From: JAOUFP01 sp947085825
Lineage (GTDB): Bacteria > Nitrospirota > Thermodesulfovibrionia > Thermodesulfovibrionales > UBA6898
Direction: 5' to 3'
DNA: 64,000 nucleotides
Assembly: GCA_947085825.1 (NCBI GenBank)
Contig: CAMTXX010000039.1
Span: 1 to 64,000, forward strand
How positions within the stretch are numbered: the stretch's first letter is position 1; the number at the start of each line of letters is the position of its first letter. Under the pieces are notes generated by a model. It was given only the letters and a program-made list of their open reading frames with translations, did not search any database and was not told the origin of the DNA. Below, piece after piece: positions 10,640 to 19,185 of the stretch. A program made the position numbers and the translations under genes.

Positions 10640-10998
10640 GAAAAAACAACGCTGACCGTTTGCTGTCAAGTTACGTGCTGTGGGGAGCCATATCAATGTG
10701 TGCCTTTCTTGCTTTTGTTGCGCTTCTTTCAGTTATCGTTGTGCTGAAGAAAGCAGATATGCTTCTTTATTTTATTATGCTTCTCACAGGTTTCCTCTGG
10801 ATCGGGGTCACCTCCATCAGCCGTCACGTATTCGTTCTTCTGAAGAGATATATCGGAAAGGACATAAGCGTTTTGGAGTTTTTGTCCACGCAGTTAATCG
10901 TGCTGCTGTTTCCGTTTTTATATATGAAACTCAGAAAGGAAGTCCGGCTTTACAAAGAAAAAGAAGTGAAAGACGGGACTGCAGAAAGAGCAAAATAA
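10636..10998 (+). CDS. Small two-helix membrane protein, function unknown
   Basis: A 120-residue protein with two strong hydrophobic segments (about residues 14-38 and 44-62) and a charged C-terminal tail rich in Lys and Glu. The ATG overlaps the MFS stop as ATGA, which supports both the start and co-expression. I do not recognise a family. It may be an accessory or topology partner of the transporter, but that is only suggested by the overlap. A longer alternative frame at 10680-11012 is a shadow: it lacks hydrophobic segments and has no start-linked context. Confidence 0.65.
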   Translation: MRKNNADRLLSSYVLWGAISMCAFLAFVALLSVIVVLKKADMLLYFIMLLTGFLWIGVTSISRHVFVLLKRYIGKDISVLEFLSTQLIVLLFPFLYMKLRKEVRLYKEKEVKDGTAERAK

Positions 10999-11018
10999 TA
11001 CGGTTTCTATGAAGAAGC

Positions 11019-12143
11019 TTACACCGGCGTCTTGCCGGTAAGTTCATCCATGACGGTCTTAACACTTACGATCCTGTCTATCCTGTTTGCATTTGTCCCG
11101 ACAGTGTAAAGAGGTTCTTCTTTATCGGAGTTGTAGCCCGCTGAACTCAAAAGCCCGTTGCATATACAGAAGTAGTTTTCGTTGCTTTCTTTTGCAAAAC
11201 AACGGGTTAATTTGCCTTCGGAGTCTTTTAAGAGTACATATCCCTTGTCACATTTTGGCGTCCTGAGTCTCTTTAGCGAGGATTGATACATGGGGGATTG
11301 TTTAATTACCCTGAACGGCAGTCCGCAGGGGGATCCGGGTTTATCCGCAACAATAATATCTTCCTCTTTTGCATCTACAACAGCTTTTTTATAAAGCGGA
11401 GATGCGCTGCTTTCTTCTGTCGCAAGAAATCTTGTTCCCATCTGTACGCCATCAGCGCCCATCTTCATGAAGCGTACGATATCAGCATGAGTATAAATAC
11501 CACCTGCTACGATAACCGGAAAATCTCCGTATTTCATAGCCATGTCCTTTACGGGAGGTAAAAGATTTTCGAGCTTGTTTGATTCGAGTTCGATCTGATC
11601 CATCTTAAACCCAAGATGTCCTCCGGCAAGCGGACCTTCCAGGACAACTGCATCCGGTCTGTATCCAAGCCGTTCCCACTTCTTGCATATCAGTTCCAGG
11701 GCACGTGCAGAGGAAACTATGGGTATGAGGGCAGTGTCCTTGGGAGGATGAATGGCTGGCAGATTTAAAGGCAAGCCGGCCCCTGAAATGATAAAGTCAG
11801 CGCCTGCGTCAATGGATGCAATTACGGAATTCACATAATCTCTGACAAGGGCCACCATGATGTTTATTCCGACAAATCCGCCGGAAACTTTCGAGAGAGA
11901 AATTTCTTCATAGGTTGCATCGTAGGTATTATGCTTTTTACCGGTCCTTTTGGAAACCAGTCTGTCAATGCAGGCGCTGGAAATAATGCCTACGCCCCCT
12001 TCTTTTGCAACAGCTTTAGCGAGCGGATACAATGATACGCCGACACCCATGCCGCCCTGTATAATGGGAACTGTTATTTTTTTGTCCTTAATTATGAGTG
12101 GTGTTAATGACGATTCCAATTGCTGAAATATCTCCTCAATCAT
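11019..12143 (-). CDS. Nitronate monooxygenase / 2-nitropropane dioxygenase-like FMN enzyme
   Basis: A 374-residue TIM-barrel flavoprotein of the NPD/enoyl-reductase-II family. Visible motifs are IIQGGMGVGVS at the N-terminus, ISGAGLPLNLP, AGGIYT and GADGVQMGTRFLATEE, which form the FMN phosphate and isoalloxazine site. Such proteins oxidise alkyl nitronates, or act as FabK-like reductases; this sequence alone does not separate them. The C-terminal third holds several cysteines (around FCICNG) typical of a longer anaerobe-type subfamily. The gene is monocistronic, convergent with the upstream operon (20 bp gap) and divergent from the aminotransferase gene. Confidence 0.82.
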   Translation of the reverse strand: MIEEIFQQLESSLTPLIIKDKKITVPIIQGGMGVGVSLYPLAKAVAKEGGVGIISSACIDRLVSKRTGKKHNTYDATYEEISLSKVSGGFVGINIMVALVRDYVNSVIASIDAGADFIISGAGLPLNLPAIHPPKDTALIPIVSSARALELICKKWERLGYRPDAVVLEGPLAGGHLGFKMDQIELESNKLENLLPPVKDMAMKYGDFPVIVAGGIYTHADIVRFMKMGADGVQMGTRFLATEESSASPLYKKAVVDAKEEDIIVADKPGSPCGLPFRVIKQSPMYQSSLKRLRTPKCDKGYVLLKDSEGKLTRCFAKESNENYFCICNGLLSSAGYNSDKEEPLYTVGTNANRIDRIVSVKTVMDELTGKTPV

Positions 12144-12342
12144 TTATTCAGGCGTATTGCATGAAAATTATGCAGGCAGGCCTGTATTTCTTATCATGAA
12201 AATGATAAACCCAACGAAATATAATTGCTTATTATAACCTATTTTATCAAGAAAAATGTTTTTCAATGGCGTAATATGTTAAACCCTTTTATAATAATTC
12301 TAAATGATTTAAAATAATAGAAAAATAAAGAGAGGAATACCT

Positions 12343-13542
12343 ATGCTTTCTCAACGTGCAACAAAGATTAAACCATCACCGACTCTTGCAATAGATTCGA
12401 GGGCAAAATCCATGAAGGCCTCGGGTATTGATGTTATTAATTTTGGTGTAGGAGAGCCTGATTTCGATACACCGGAGAATATAAAAGAAGCAGCTGTGAA
12501 GGCCCTGAAGGATGGATTCACAAAATACACCCCGGTTGGCGGTATAGATCCGCTTAAGGATGCGATTATAGAAAAGTTAAAGGTTGACAACGGCCTTTCT
12601 TACAAAAGGGAAGAAATAATAGTCTCCTGCGGAGCAAAGCACAGCCTTTATAATATTGCGCAGGCACTTTACGGCCCTGGAGATGAAGTAATCATTCCTT
12701 CTCCTTACTGGGTATCGTATCCTGACCAGGTATTGTTAAACGATGCAACTCCGGTTTTTGTTAAAACGTATGTATCTGATTCATTTATGGTCAGGCCTGA
12801 GGCTCTTGAAAAATGCGTAACAAAAAATACCAGGGCCCTTATCCTGAATTCACCTTCTAACCCGACGGGGATGATTTACGATAAACAAACTCTGGAAAAA
12901 ATAGCCGAATTGGCCGTCAAATATAATTTTTATATTATATCTGACGAAATTTACGAAAAACTCATTTACGACGGCGCCAAACACGTCAGCATAGCCTCGC
13001 TGGATAACGAGGTGAAAGAAAAGACTATTGTCGTAAACGGTTTGTCAAAATCCCATGCAATGACAGGCTGGAGATTAGGGTATGCTGCAGGTCCTGCCGA
13101 TGTAATAAAGGCCATGACAAATATCCAAAGCCAGTCAACTTCTAACCCGAATTCCATTACACAAAAAGCTGCAATTGAGGCCCTGACAGGTCCTCAGGAT
13201 TTTATCAGCATGATGCTCAAGGAGTTTGATAAAAGAAGACGTTATATCGTAAGTGAGCTTTCTGCCATAAAAGATATTACCTGTGCGATGCCTTCCGGCG
13301 CTTTCTATGCCTTCCCCAATACAGCCCGGATTTACGGGCGCAGGTTCGGAGACAAAGAGATATCTTCTTCACGCGAGCTTGCTCTTTACCTGCTTGAAGA
13401 AGCAAAGGTTGCCCTGGTTCACGGTGAAGCGTTCGGAGATGATGATTATGTAAGACTTTCCTATGCAATATCTCTGGATGATATCAGAAGAGGCCTTGAA
13501 AGAATCAGGGAAGCGATAAATAAGCTGGAAGTTTTGCCTTAG
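12343..13542 (+). CDS. Class I/II aminotransferase, aspartate aminotransferase type
   Basis: A 399-residue PLP enzyme of the AspC/AatA subgroup I-gamma. The SNPTG motif lies near residues 168-176 and the Schiff-base lysine is in GLSKSHAMTGWRLGY. The substrate arginine region near the C-terminus (YVRLSYA) is present. It probably transfers amino groups between aspartate and 2-oxoglutarate; prephenate or other specificity is possible in this subgroup. The start is preceded by GAGAGG seven bases upstream. The upstream 199 bp is AT-rich and holds a TATAAT at 12290-12295 without a convincing -35. It leads a compact cluster with era directly after its stop. Confidence 0.9.
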   Translation: MLSQRATKIKPSPTLAIDSRAKSMKASGIDVINFGVGEPDFDTPENIKEAAVKALKDGFTKYTPVGGIDPLKDAIIEKLKVDNGLSYKREEIIVSCGAKHSLYNIAQALYGPGDEVIIPSPYWVSYPDQVLLNDATPVFVKTYVSDSFMVRPEALEKCVTKNTRALILNSPSNPTGMIYDKQTLEKIAELAVKYNFYIISDEIYEKLIYDGAKHVSIASLDNEVKEKTIVVNGLSKSHAMTGWRLGYAAGPADVIKAMTNIQSQSTSNPNSITQKAAIEALTGPQDFISMMLKEFDKRRRYIVSELSAIKDITCAMPSGAFYAFPNTARIYGRRFGDKEISSSRELALYLLEEAKVALVHGEAFGDDDYVRLSYAISLDDIRRGLERIREAINKLEVLP

Positions 13543-14427
13543 ATGACAGAGTCTTTTCGTTCCGGATATGTTTCGTTTATCGGCAGGCCTAATGTCGGGA
13601 AGTCAACGCTTTTGAATGCTGTTCTGGGACAGAAGATCGCTATTGTTGCTGACAGACAGCAGACAACCAGAAACAGGATATTGGGAATAAAAAACTACCC
13701 TGAGGCACAGATTATTTTTGTGGATACCCCTGGTATCCATGAGCCAAAACACGCTCTGGGGACTATTATGGTCAAGACAGCAAGGGAAGTCTTAAGTGAA
13801 ATGGATCTGGTTGTTTTCGTTGCCGAACCTCACTCTATTGACAAGGACAGATATATTATTGAATCTTTCAAAAACCTTGATAAACCAGTGATACTCCTGA
13901 TCAACAAGATAGACAAAATCAAGAAGCCGGAGATATTATCGCTTATTAATGACTACAGGAATATTTTTCCCTTTAAAGAGATTATTCCGGTATCTGCCCT
14001 CAAGCATGACGGGATCGATCTTTTCCTTGTAAAGGCGCTTGAGTATCTTCCGTATGGCCCCAAATATTTCAGTGATGATCTTGTCACGGACCAGATGGAA
14101 AGATTTATGGTTTCGGAGATTATAAGAGAAAAAATCGTCGGAAGCACCTCTGAGGAAATACCGCATTCCGTTGCCGTTGAAGTTATCAATTGGACCGAAA
14201 AGAAAGACGGACTGGTAGTAATCGGGGCCAATATTTATGTTGAAAGAGAGGGGCAAAAAGGTATAATAATAGGGCATAAGGGGAAGTTATTGAAGCATAT
14301 TGGGACTATGGCCCGTTTGGATATTGAAAAGCTTCTGGATGCAAAGATATTTCTTGAATTAAGGGTAAAGGTGAAAAAAGGCTGGCGTGATGATAAAAAG
14401 ATGCTTGATGAATTGGGATACAGATAG
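13543..14427 (+). CDS. era: GTPase Era
   Basis: A 294-residue ribosome-assembly GTPase. G1 is GRPNVGKSTLLNA, G3 is DTPGIHEPKH, G4 is NKIDK and G5 includes SALK. The C-terminal KH domain, with the GHKGKLLKHIG loop, binds the 3' end of 16S rRNA. Its length matches the family. The start codon follows the aminotransferase stop directly and its own stop directly precedes the nuclease gene, so the four genes 12343-15611 look like one transcription unit. Identification is secure. Confidence 0.97.
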   Translation: MTESFRSGYVSFIGRPNVGKSTLLNAVLGQKIAIVADRQQTTRNRILGIKNYPEAQIIFVDTPGIHEPKHALGTIMVKTAREVLSEMDLVVFVAEPHSIDKDRYIIESFKNLDKPVILLINKIDKIKKPEILSLINDYRNIFPFKEIIPVSALKHDGIDLFLVKALEYLPYGPKYFSDDLVTDQMERFMVSEIIREKIVGSTSEEIPHSVAVEVINWTEKKDGLVVIGANIYVEREGQKGIIIGHKGKLLKHIGTMARLDIEKLLDAKIFLELRVKVKKGWRDDKKMLDELGYR

Positions 14428-14880
14428 ATGCTTGTAGAAATGAGGGTGGAAGGCCTGCTCTTTGATCCGAGAAGCAACATGTATATTCTTTTGCTGAAAC
14501 AAACAGACGGCCCAGGTACTCTTCCGATCTGGATCGGCAAGCCGGAAGCTGATTCGATTGCGTTAGCTCTTGGAAAGGTGGCAACCCCGAGACCATTGAC
14601 CCATGATCTGGTCAAAAATATTGCTGATGGTCTCGGAGTAAAGATCGTCAAAATAGTTGTTACCGAAATAATGGATAATACATATTATGCACTTATTTAT
14701 CTGAATGACGGAAAAAAGGAAACCTTGATAGATTCCCGTCCGAGTGATGCCGTGGCTGTTGCTTTGAGGGCCGGCGTTCCTATTTTTGTGGAAGACAGCA
14801 TCATGACAACACGCTCAGCCGACGAGCTTGATGAATGGCTCAAAAATCTTAAACCGGAAGATTTCGGAAATATTATGTAA
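14428..14880 (+). CDS. Bifunctional nuclease family protein (BFN/DUF151)
   Basis: A 150-residue protein matching the bifunctional nuclease domain: a starting beta-strand region, the LPIWIGKPEADSIAL signature, RPLTHDL, and the late motif IDSRPSDAVAVALR. Members show RNase and DNase activity in some organisms, and the fold is otherwise linked to stress and repair. The gene starts right after era and shares one base with recO, placing it in a housekeeping RNA/DNA metabolism cluster. The family is clear; the activity here is inferred. Confidence 0.88.
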   Translation: MLVEMRVEGLLFDPRSNMYILLLKQTDGPGTLPIWIGKPEADSIALALGKVATPRPLTHDLVKNIADGLGVKIVKIVVTEIMDNTYYALIYLNDGKKETLIDSRPSDAVAVALRAGVPIFVEDSIMTTRSADELDEWLKNLKPEDFGNIM

Positions 14881-15611
14881 TGCTGCAAAGAACAGAAGGC
14901 ATTGTCTTAAAGACCAACCTTTTTGCAGAAGCTGATCTCATAGTCACATATATTACAAAAGACTGCGGAATAGTGAAAACCTTTGCGAAAAGCCCACGCA
15001 AAATCAAAAGCAGGTTTGGCAGCAGTTTAGAGCCTCTTACGTATTCGAAAATATCCTTTTGGGGAAAAGAGGACAGCTCCCTGCCCAGGTTAATTCAGTC
15101 TGATATTGTTTATCCCTTTCATTATTTGCGGAGTTCGCTAAGCTGTTTTTTGAAAGTTTCCGAGATTTTCGAGTTAACATTGAATTTTGTGCCTGAAAGA
15201 GAGGCAAGCAACAGGGTCTATTCCCTCCTTATCGATACACTCCGGGGGATGGAATTGGATTGTAAAGCAAAACTGTCCATGCTTTTTTATAAGATAAGAC
15301 TTCTTGAGATTGCCGGATATCTGCCGGGGCTGAACGGCTGCGGACGATGCGGCCAAAAAGGGAATGTATTTTATTTTTCACAGGGGACTATTTTATGCGG
15401 CAAATGTTCAACAGATCATGCCCGGTCAAGCAGTATTTCCCCTGCTGTGAGAAGCTTCTATGGAAATCTGCTTGATTGGGATATAACAAAATTGGGACGT
15501 TTAAAACCTGCAGAAAAAATCGTACAGGAACTAACGGCAATTATTGACGAGCATGTAAAATATATAACAGAAAAAACGCTTAAAACAAAAACTTTTAGAA
15601 TTTCTTCCTGA
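14880..15611 (+). CDS. recO: DNA repair protein RecO
   Basis: A 243-residue protein with an N-terminal OB fold (start LQRTEGIVLKTNLF, typical of RecO), a central helical domain, and a C4 zinc-binding region with CGRCGQ and CGKCS near residues 155-180. RecO loads RecA onto SSB-coated DNA with RecR in gap repair. The ATG overlaps the stop of the bifunctional nuclease gene (TAATG). It ends two bases before the convergent dksA/traR-like gene, with no terminator hairpin between them. Confidence 0.92.
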   Translation: MLQRTEGIVLKTNLFAEADLIVTYITKDCGIVKTFAKSPRKIKSRFGSSLEPLTYSKISFWGKEDSSLPRLIQSDIVYPFHYLRSSLSCFLKVSEIFELTLNFVPEREASNRVYSLLIDTLRGMELDCKAKLSMLFYKIRLLEIAGYLPGLNGCGRCGQKGNVFYFSQGTILCGKCSTDHARSSSISPAVRSFYGNLLDWDITKLGRLKPAEKIVQELTAIIDEHVKYITEKTLKTKTFRISS

Positions 15612-15613
15612 TA

Positions 15614-16156
15614 TCAGGGTTCTCTCAGTTTTTCTTCCTCTTCCTGGAGGGTTTTGCAATCAATGCACATTGTTGTGACCGGTCTTGCTTCAAGTCGCTG
15701 GATATTGATCTCATTTCCGCAATCCTCACAGATACCGAAGACTCCGCTTTCAACACGTTCAAGCGCCTGATCAATTTTCTTTAAAAGACGCTGTTCCCTG
15801 CCCTTCAGGCGTAACATGAAATTCCTGTCAGTTTCAGCAGTAGCCTGATCTCCCAAATCAGGAAAAATAGTCTGTCCCGGCAACTCGTTCAGGGCTGCTT
15901 CGGCTTCATTCAAAAGCATTTCTTTCTGCTGAAGCAGTTTCAGCTTGATCTGATACATTTTTTCATCACGAACGGAAAGTCTTTGCGCTGGTTTCCTGAC
16001 GGATTTTGTCGTCTTTGTAGTTTTTGGGGATGCTTTCTCTTTTTTCGGCGATAAAACAGTCATCTGCTTCTTCACTGAAGTCTTTGCTGTTTTTACTGAA
16101 GAAGTTTTTTTAACTTTTTTATTAACAGTTTTTTTGGTTTGTTTTACAGTGGCCAT
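15614..16156 (-). CDS. DksA/TraR-type zinc-finger protein with a basic N-terminal extension
   Basis: A 180-residue protein. The first 60 or so residues are extremely rich in Lys, Thr, Val and Ser, resembling a histone-like tail. The remainder is a coiled coil followed by a DksA/TraR C4 zinc finger, with CEDCGN and then CIDCK. DksA-type proteins bind the RNA polymerase secondary channel and modulate transcription, often with ppGpp. The acidic coiled-coil tip is not clearly of the DksA DxxDxA type, so a general TraR/DksA-family label is safer. A good AGGAG ribosome site lies 6 bp upstream of the ATG. Confidence 0.85.
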   Translation of the reverse strand: MATVKQTKKTVNKKVKKTSSVKTAKTSVKKQMTVLSPKKEKASPKTTKTTKSVRKPAQRLSVRDEKMYQIKLKLLQQKEMLLNEAEAALNELPGQTIFPDLGDQATAETDRNFMLRLKGREQRLLKKIDQALERVESGVFGICEDCGNEINIQRLEARPVTTMCIDCKTLQEEEEKLREP

Positions 16157-16277
16157 ATCCGCTCCTGTTTTGAATTTTGATAGCCTAACAAAAAAAATCC
16201 CGGTTAGTCAAGAAAGCCGTGATTACAGAAAGCCATGATTACGGATTATTAGTTTGCAGCTTTATTATTCATTAGTT

Positions 16278-16781
16278 TTATTTGAAGGCATTCTGAATTT
16301 TCATGAAATTAATCAATGCTTTTCTGCTTTCCGAATCGATGTTCAGAAATTTTATTCCAATGCCTGCATCTTCATCCGGCACATTATGAATGTTAATATG
16401 AATAACCTCTCCTTCAATTATTAATGGTTTATTAAATCCCGGCACCTCGAGAGATAAATCAACTATATCGTTGATTTCATGACTTCTTTTGGTATTAATA
16501 AATGTACCGCCTTTACTGATATTTTTGGTGTATTCGGTGATAAATTCATTAAAACTTTTGTAAGAGATTTTAAGGCTTGCATTAAATCTTTTCTCTCTGC
16601 GTTCATTTTCAGCAGGTAATTCTATATGTTTTACAGAAGATATGTCGATCAGAGCGCCGCAGGACGGACAAGGGAATTCGGGAAAAGGGTTTTGTTCGAT
16701 GTATGCGTCGGTGATAACCCCTTTGCACTCGGGACATTGTTGTTTTTCCCTTTTAAAGACTTCGTCTGAATTTATAAGCAT
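16278..16781 (-). CDS. PilZ domain protein with an N-terminal zinc ribbon
   Basis: A 167-residue protein. Residues 15-45 form a zinc ribbon (CPEC then CPSC). From about residue 60 a PilZ domain shows the RxxxR switch (RREKR) and the DxSxxG-like motif as NISKGG, both needed for cyclic-di-GMP binding. It is therefore a likely c-di-GMP receptor. Coupling to a zinc ribbon suggests a scaffold or nucleic-acid role, which cannot be decided here. A TATAAT box lies five bases before the ATG and no Shine-Dalgarno is present, so the transcript may be leaderless. Confidence 0.85.
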   Translation of the reverse strand: MLINSDEVFKREKQQCPECKGVITDAYIEQNPFPEFPCPSCGALIDISSVKHIELPAENERREKRFNASLKISYKSFNEFITEYTKNISKGGTFINTKRSHEINDIVDLSLEVPGFNKPLIIEGEVIHINIHNVPDEDAGIGIKFLNIDSESRKALINFMKIQNAFK

Positions 16782-16786
16782 AAATT

Positions 16787-16816
16787 ATTATATTTTAATG
16801 TTTAATAATTATTCAA
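16787..16816 (-). promoter_or_regulatory. Promoter of the PilZ gene
   Basis: On the minus strand, TTGAAT (16811-16816) and TATAAT (16787-16792) are separated by 18 bp. The -10 box ends five bases before the ATG at 16781, leaving no room for a ribosome site. Confidence 0.55.
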
Positions 16817-17074
16817 TAACATGCCGGATACAGAGTTGGCATTAGATTATAAAATCAACCGCAACCATGTTTTATGTTTGTTTTCCTGACATTAGATTGA
16901 GCAATAACTTGCCGGATTGTTTTATTATAAAAAGGCTCTTTCTCAAATTGAATGGGTAAAGTGTTTAGGAAGTCTTTTTTATTCCCCTGCCTAAGGCACC
17001 TACTTCTGGCTTAAAAAAGGGGGATACAGGGGGTTGTTTAAAACAATCAGTATAAAATAACCTTAAAACATGCA

Positions 17075-17869
17075 ATGGCATCCATGAAAAAGAAAAAATC
17101 TCTTTTAAAACGCGTAATCCTGTTATTGACGATACTCCTTTTCTTATTTGCAGCTTTTCATTTTGTATATCCCGATGTGTCGGAACTCAAGGGGAAAAAT
17201 CCTGATAAAACATCTTTTATGGTATACAGAGAGAAACAATGGCAGAGGGAAGGTAAAAAATACAGGATTAATCAGAAATGGGTCCCTCTGAGAGCCATAT
17301 CCCCCTATCTTGTTAAGGCTGTATTGATCGCTGAAGATGACAAATTCTGGAGTCATGAAGGGTTTGACTATGAAGCCATGCTAAAAGCGATCGAAAAGGA
17401 TATTAAGGCAAAAAAGTTCAAGTTTGGCGGAAGCACAATCAGCCAGCAGCTTGCAAAAAACCTTTATCTTTCACCCTCAAAGAATCCGGTAAGAAAAATA
17501 AGGGAAGCTATTATCACATGGCGAATTGAAAAGGCCCTTACAAAGAAAAGAATACTCGAAATATATCTCAATGTAGCAGAGTGGGGCGATAGGGGTATCT
17601 TCGGCATTGAGGCTGCATCAAGAACTTACTACGGCAAACCGGCATCTGCACTGGGCGCTGAGGAAGCCGCACGTCTTGCTGCCGTACTTCCCAATCCCAG
17701 AAGATTTAATCCCCTTGGCAATTCAAGGTATGTTGTTCACCGATCCAACCTTATTTACAATATTATGGTCAGAAGGGGGATAGTTGTTCCAGAGTATGAG
17801 GAGGTGTCTGAACCGGACGACAGCACGGGCGATCAGGAGAAGCTGCCGGAATCCCCTATGACAGAATAA
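17075..17869 (+). CDS. mtgA: Monofunctional biosynthetic peptidoglycan transglycosylase
   Basis: A 264-residue GT51 enzyme that polymerises lipid II into glycan strands at the inner membrane. There is one N-terminal membrane segment (about residues 13-31). The catalytic motifs are AEDDKFWSHEGFD, FGGSTISQQLAKN, and RILEIYLNVAEWG followed by GIEAASRTYYGK. There is no transpeptidase domain, so it is MtgA rather than a class A PBP. The first ATG at 17075 has a second ATG three codons later (17084); neither has a strong ribosome site. A short acidic C-terminal tail is unremarkable. Confidence 0.93.
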   Translation: MASMKKKKSLLKRVILLLTILLFLFAAFHFVYPDVSELKGKNPDKTSFMVYREKQWQREGKKYRINQKWVPLRAISPYLVKAVLIAEDDKFWSHEGFDYEAMLKAIEKDIKAKKFKFGGSTISQQLAKNLYLSPSKNPVRKIREAIITWRIEKALTKKRILEIYLNVAEWGDRGIFGIEAASRTYYGKPASALGAEEAARLAAVLPNPRRFNPLGNSRYVVHRSNLIYNIMVRRGIVVPEYEEVSEPDDSTGDQEKLPESPMTE

Positions 17870-17910
17870 GCGCAACAGAAGGAGAATAATAGAAAAATGA
17901 AATTACGGCA

Positions 17911-17967
17911 GGAGTACAAAACCTTTAAAAATGCGAATGCCGTCTTTTAGGACGGCATCTTTACTCC
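17911..17967. other. Nested hairpin downstream of mtgA, possible terminator
   Basis: A perfect 8-bp stem (17937-17944 with 17951-17958, arms ATGCCGTC and GACGGCAT, loop TTTTAG) is enclosed by a second pairing, GGAGTA (17911-17916) with TACTCC (17962-17967). The T-rich run after it is weak, so termination is possible but not certain. Confidence 0.45.
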
Positions 17968-18043
17968 TTCTACACATGGCAGATGAGCTGATTTGATTAT
18001 GACTGATAAGAACGGAGAAATAAAATAAATAATTATAATAGAG

Positions 18044-18235
18044 TTATAAGTTAATAGGAGCACAAACAGCAATGACAGCCTTTAATTTTTTCACTGCGCT
18101 CTTCGAAAGCTTGGGATACTGCGTAAGCACGCCTTCGACAGCGGTTGAGGAAGAGACCGATTGATAGAGCAGGGCTTTGCCCAATTTAGGGTCTTTCAGA
18201 TACGGGTTTGTTTCTTTTAACGATTTCTTTTTCAT
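18044..18235 (-). CDS. Small protein of unknown function (63 residues)
   Basis: A 63-residue ORF that starts with a Lys-rich segment, then NPYLKDPKLGKALLYQSV and the stretch SSSTAVEGV. The SSxAxEG element resembles short accessory proteins seen beside toxin-antitoxin genes and the N-terminal region of Fic proteins, but I cannot assign a function. On the minus strand TATAAT lies five bases upstream of the ATG. It borders an antitoxin/toxin remnant and an HsdR remnant, so it may belong to the same decayed accessory patch. The coding call rests on composition and a plausible promoter. Confidence 0.5.
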   Translation of the reverse strand: MKKKSLKETNPYLKDPKLGKALLYQSVSSSTAVEGVLTQYPKLSKSAVKKLKAVIAVCAPINL

Positions 18236-18327
18236 GTCTTATTATACAGGATTGAACGGCTGATTACATAAGAAAATAGCTGGGTTTTTCTCGAAACTGA
18301 TAGAATAATAGCAAGGAGGACAGCGCT

Positions 18328-18516
18328 ATGGAAATACTGAAGACAAAACTGGAGGGGCTTATTAAAGATCTTCCTGAAAAGGTAGATGTAGAAGATGTAA
18401 TGTATCGGCTGTATGTTCTCCAGAAGATTGAGGCCGGAGAAAAAGACATTGCCGAAGGAAGGTCACTTTCTCATAATGATGCCGTTGAAAGGCTCTCAAA
18501 GAAATGGCAAAACTGA
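18328..18516 (+). CDS. Antitoxin-like protein of a type II toxin-antitoxin pair
   Basis: A 62-residue, mostly helical acidic protein. Its C-terminal half (KIEAGEKDIAEGRSLSHND followed by AVERLSKKW) matches the short antitoxins that precede RelE/ParE toxins. A strong AAGGAGG ribosome site lies eight bases before the ATG. It overlaps the toxin fragment that follows by 13 bp, in another frame. Since the toxin has lost its first half, this antitoxin may now be without a partner. Confidence 0.7.
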   Translation: MEILKTKLEGLIKDLPEKVDVEDVMYRLYVLQKIEAGEKDIAEGRSLSHNDAVERLSKKWQN

Positions 18517-18641
18517 ACAGAGAGCTGTTGCTTGGAAATTACCGGATAATATATCGCTATGTCGCTCCAGAGGATTCTGTTAAAGTTGTTACTGTGATTC
18601 ATGGAAGTCGGCTTCTGAAGGAAGCGCACCTGAATGAATAG
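18504..18641 (+). pseudogene. Truncated ParE/RelE-type toxin, C-terminal half only
   Basis: An ORF of 45 codons whose sequence RELLLGNYRIIYRYV and TVIHGSRLLKEAH is the recognisable C-terminal half of a ParE/RelE-family toxin (normally about 90-100 residues). The N-terminal half, including the first helices, is missing: the upstream sequence is already the antitoxin gene in a different frame. The ATG at 18504 is an internal methionine by chance or the result of a deletion that joined antitoxin to toxin. It is probably non-functional. Confidence 0.7.
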
Positions 18642-18667
18642 GTTGCTATTCATTTAGACTACTGAAA

Positions 18668-19138
18668 ATGAGCAAAATCACTGAAAGCGATATAGAGCTT
18701 TTTATTATTGAAGAACTGGAAAGGTTGGGCTATCAGTTCCTTTACGGGCCTGATATTTCTTGCGATGGCCTGTTTTCGGAAAGGCAATCTTACCGTGATA
18801 TAATCCTTGCCAACAGGCTCAGGGCCGCCATCCGGAAGTTGAATCCCAACATCCCGCCAGATGCTCAGGAACAGGCCCACCGCGCAGTGCAGCGTATTAA
18901 TTCCCCGGACCTGCTTGCCAATAATGAAGCCTTTCACCGCTATCTCGTCGAGAAGGTCAAGGCCAATGCGTCCATTGACTGGACGATCCGGGAAAGCGCA
19001 AAGGCGAAGCTGATGGTCCTGGTGAAAAGGACATTGACCAAATACGGCTATCCGCCTGATATGCAGCAAAAAGCGGTTGATACGGTTCTGAAGCAGGCGG
19101 AGTTGCTGGCGAATTATTTTGTCAGCGGGGAACTATAG
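18668..19138 (+). pseudogene. Internally deleted type I restriction HsdR remnant
   Basis: A 156-residue ORF joining two parts of type I restriction endonuclease subunit R. Residues 1-97 match the HsdR N-terminus (start MSKITESDIELFIIEELERL, then GPDIS, ERQSYRDIIL and the helix ending near FHRYLVEKV). Residues about 100-156 match the very C-terminus (IDWTIRESAKAKLMVLVKR then KYGYPPDMQ). The nuclease core and the helicase motor, normally over 700 residues, are absent. The fusion near 18958-18970 keeps the reading frame. No hsdM or hsdS lies nearby. It is most likely a fossil of a restriction locus. Confidence 0.78.
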
Positions 19139-19185
19139 GCAAATGCCGGGCTTATGCAGCCCGGACTAAATTACAAATGTCCTTA

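Noticed and set aside
10680..11012. An alternative 110-codon frame over the small membrane protein
   Set aside because: It lacks hydrophobic segments, while the other frame has two helices and an ATGA-coupled start.
16157..16277. A CRISPR-like repeat from two AGAAAGCC-GATTAC units
   Set aside because: Only two adjacent 14-16-bp copies exist, with no spacers and no cas genes.
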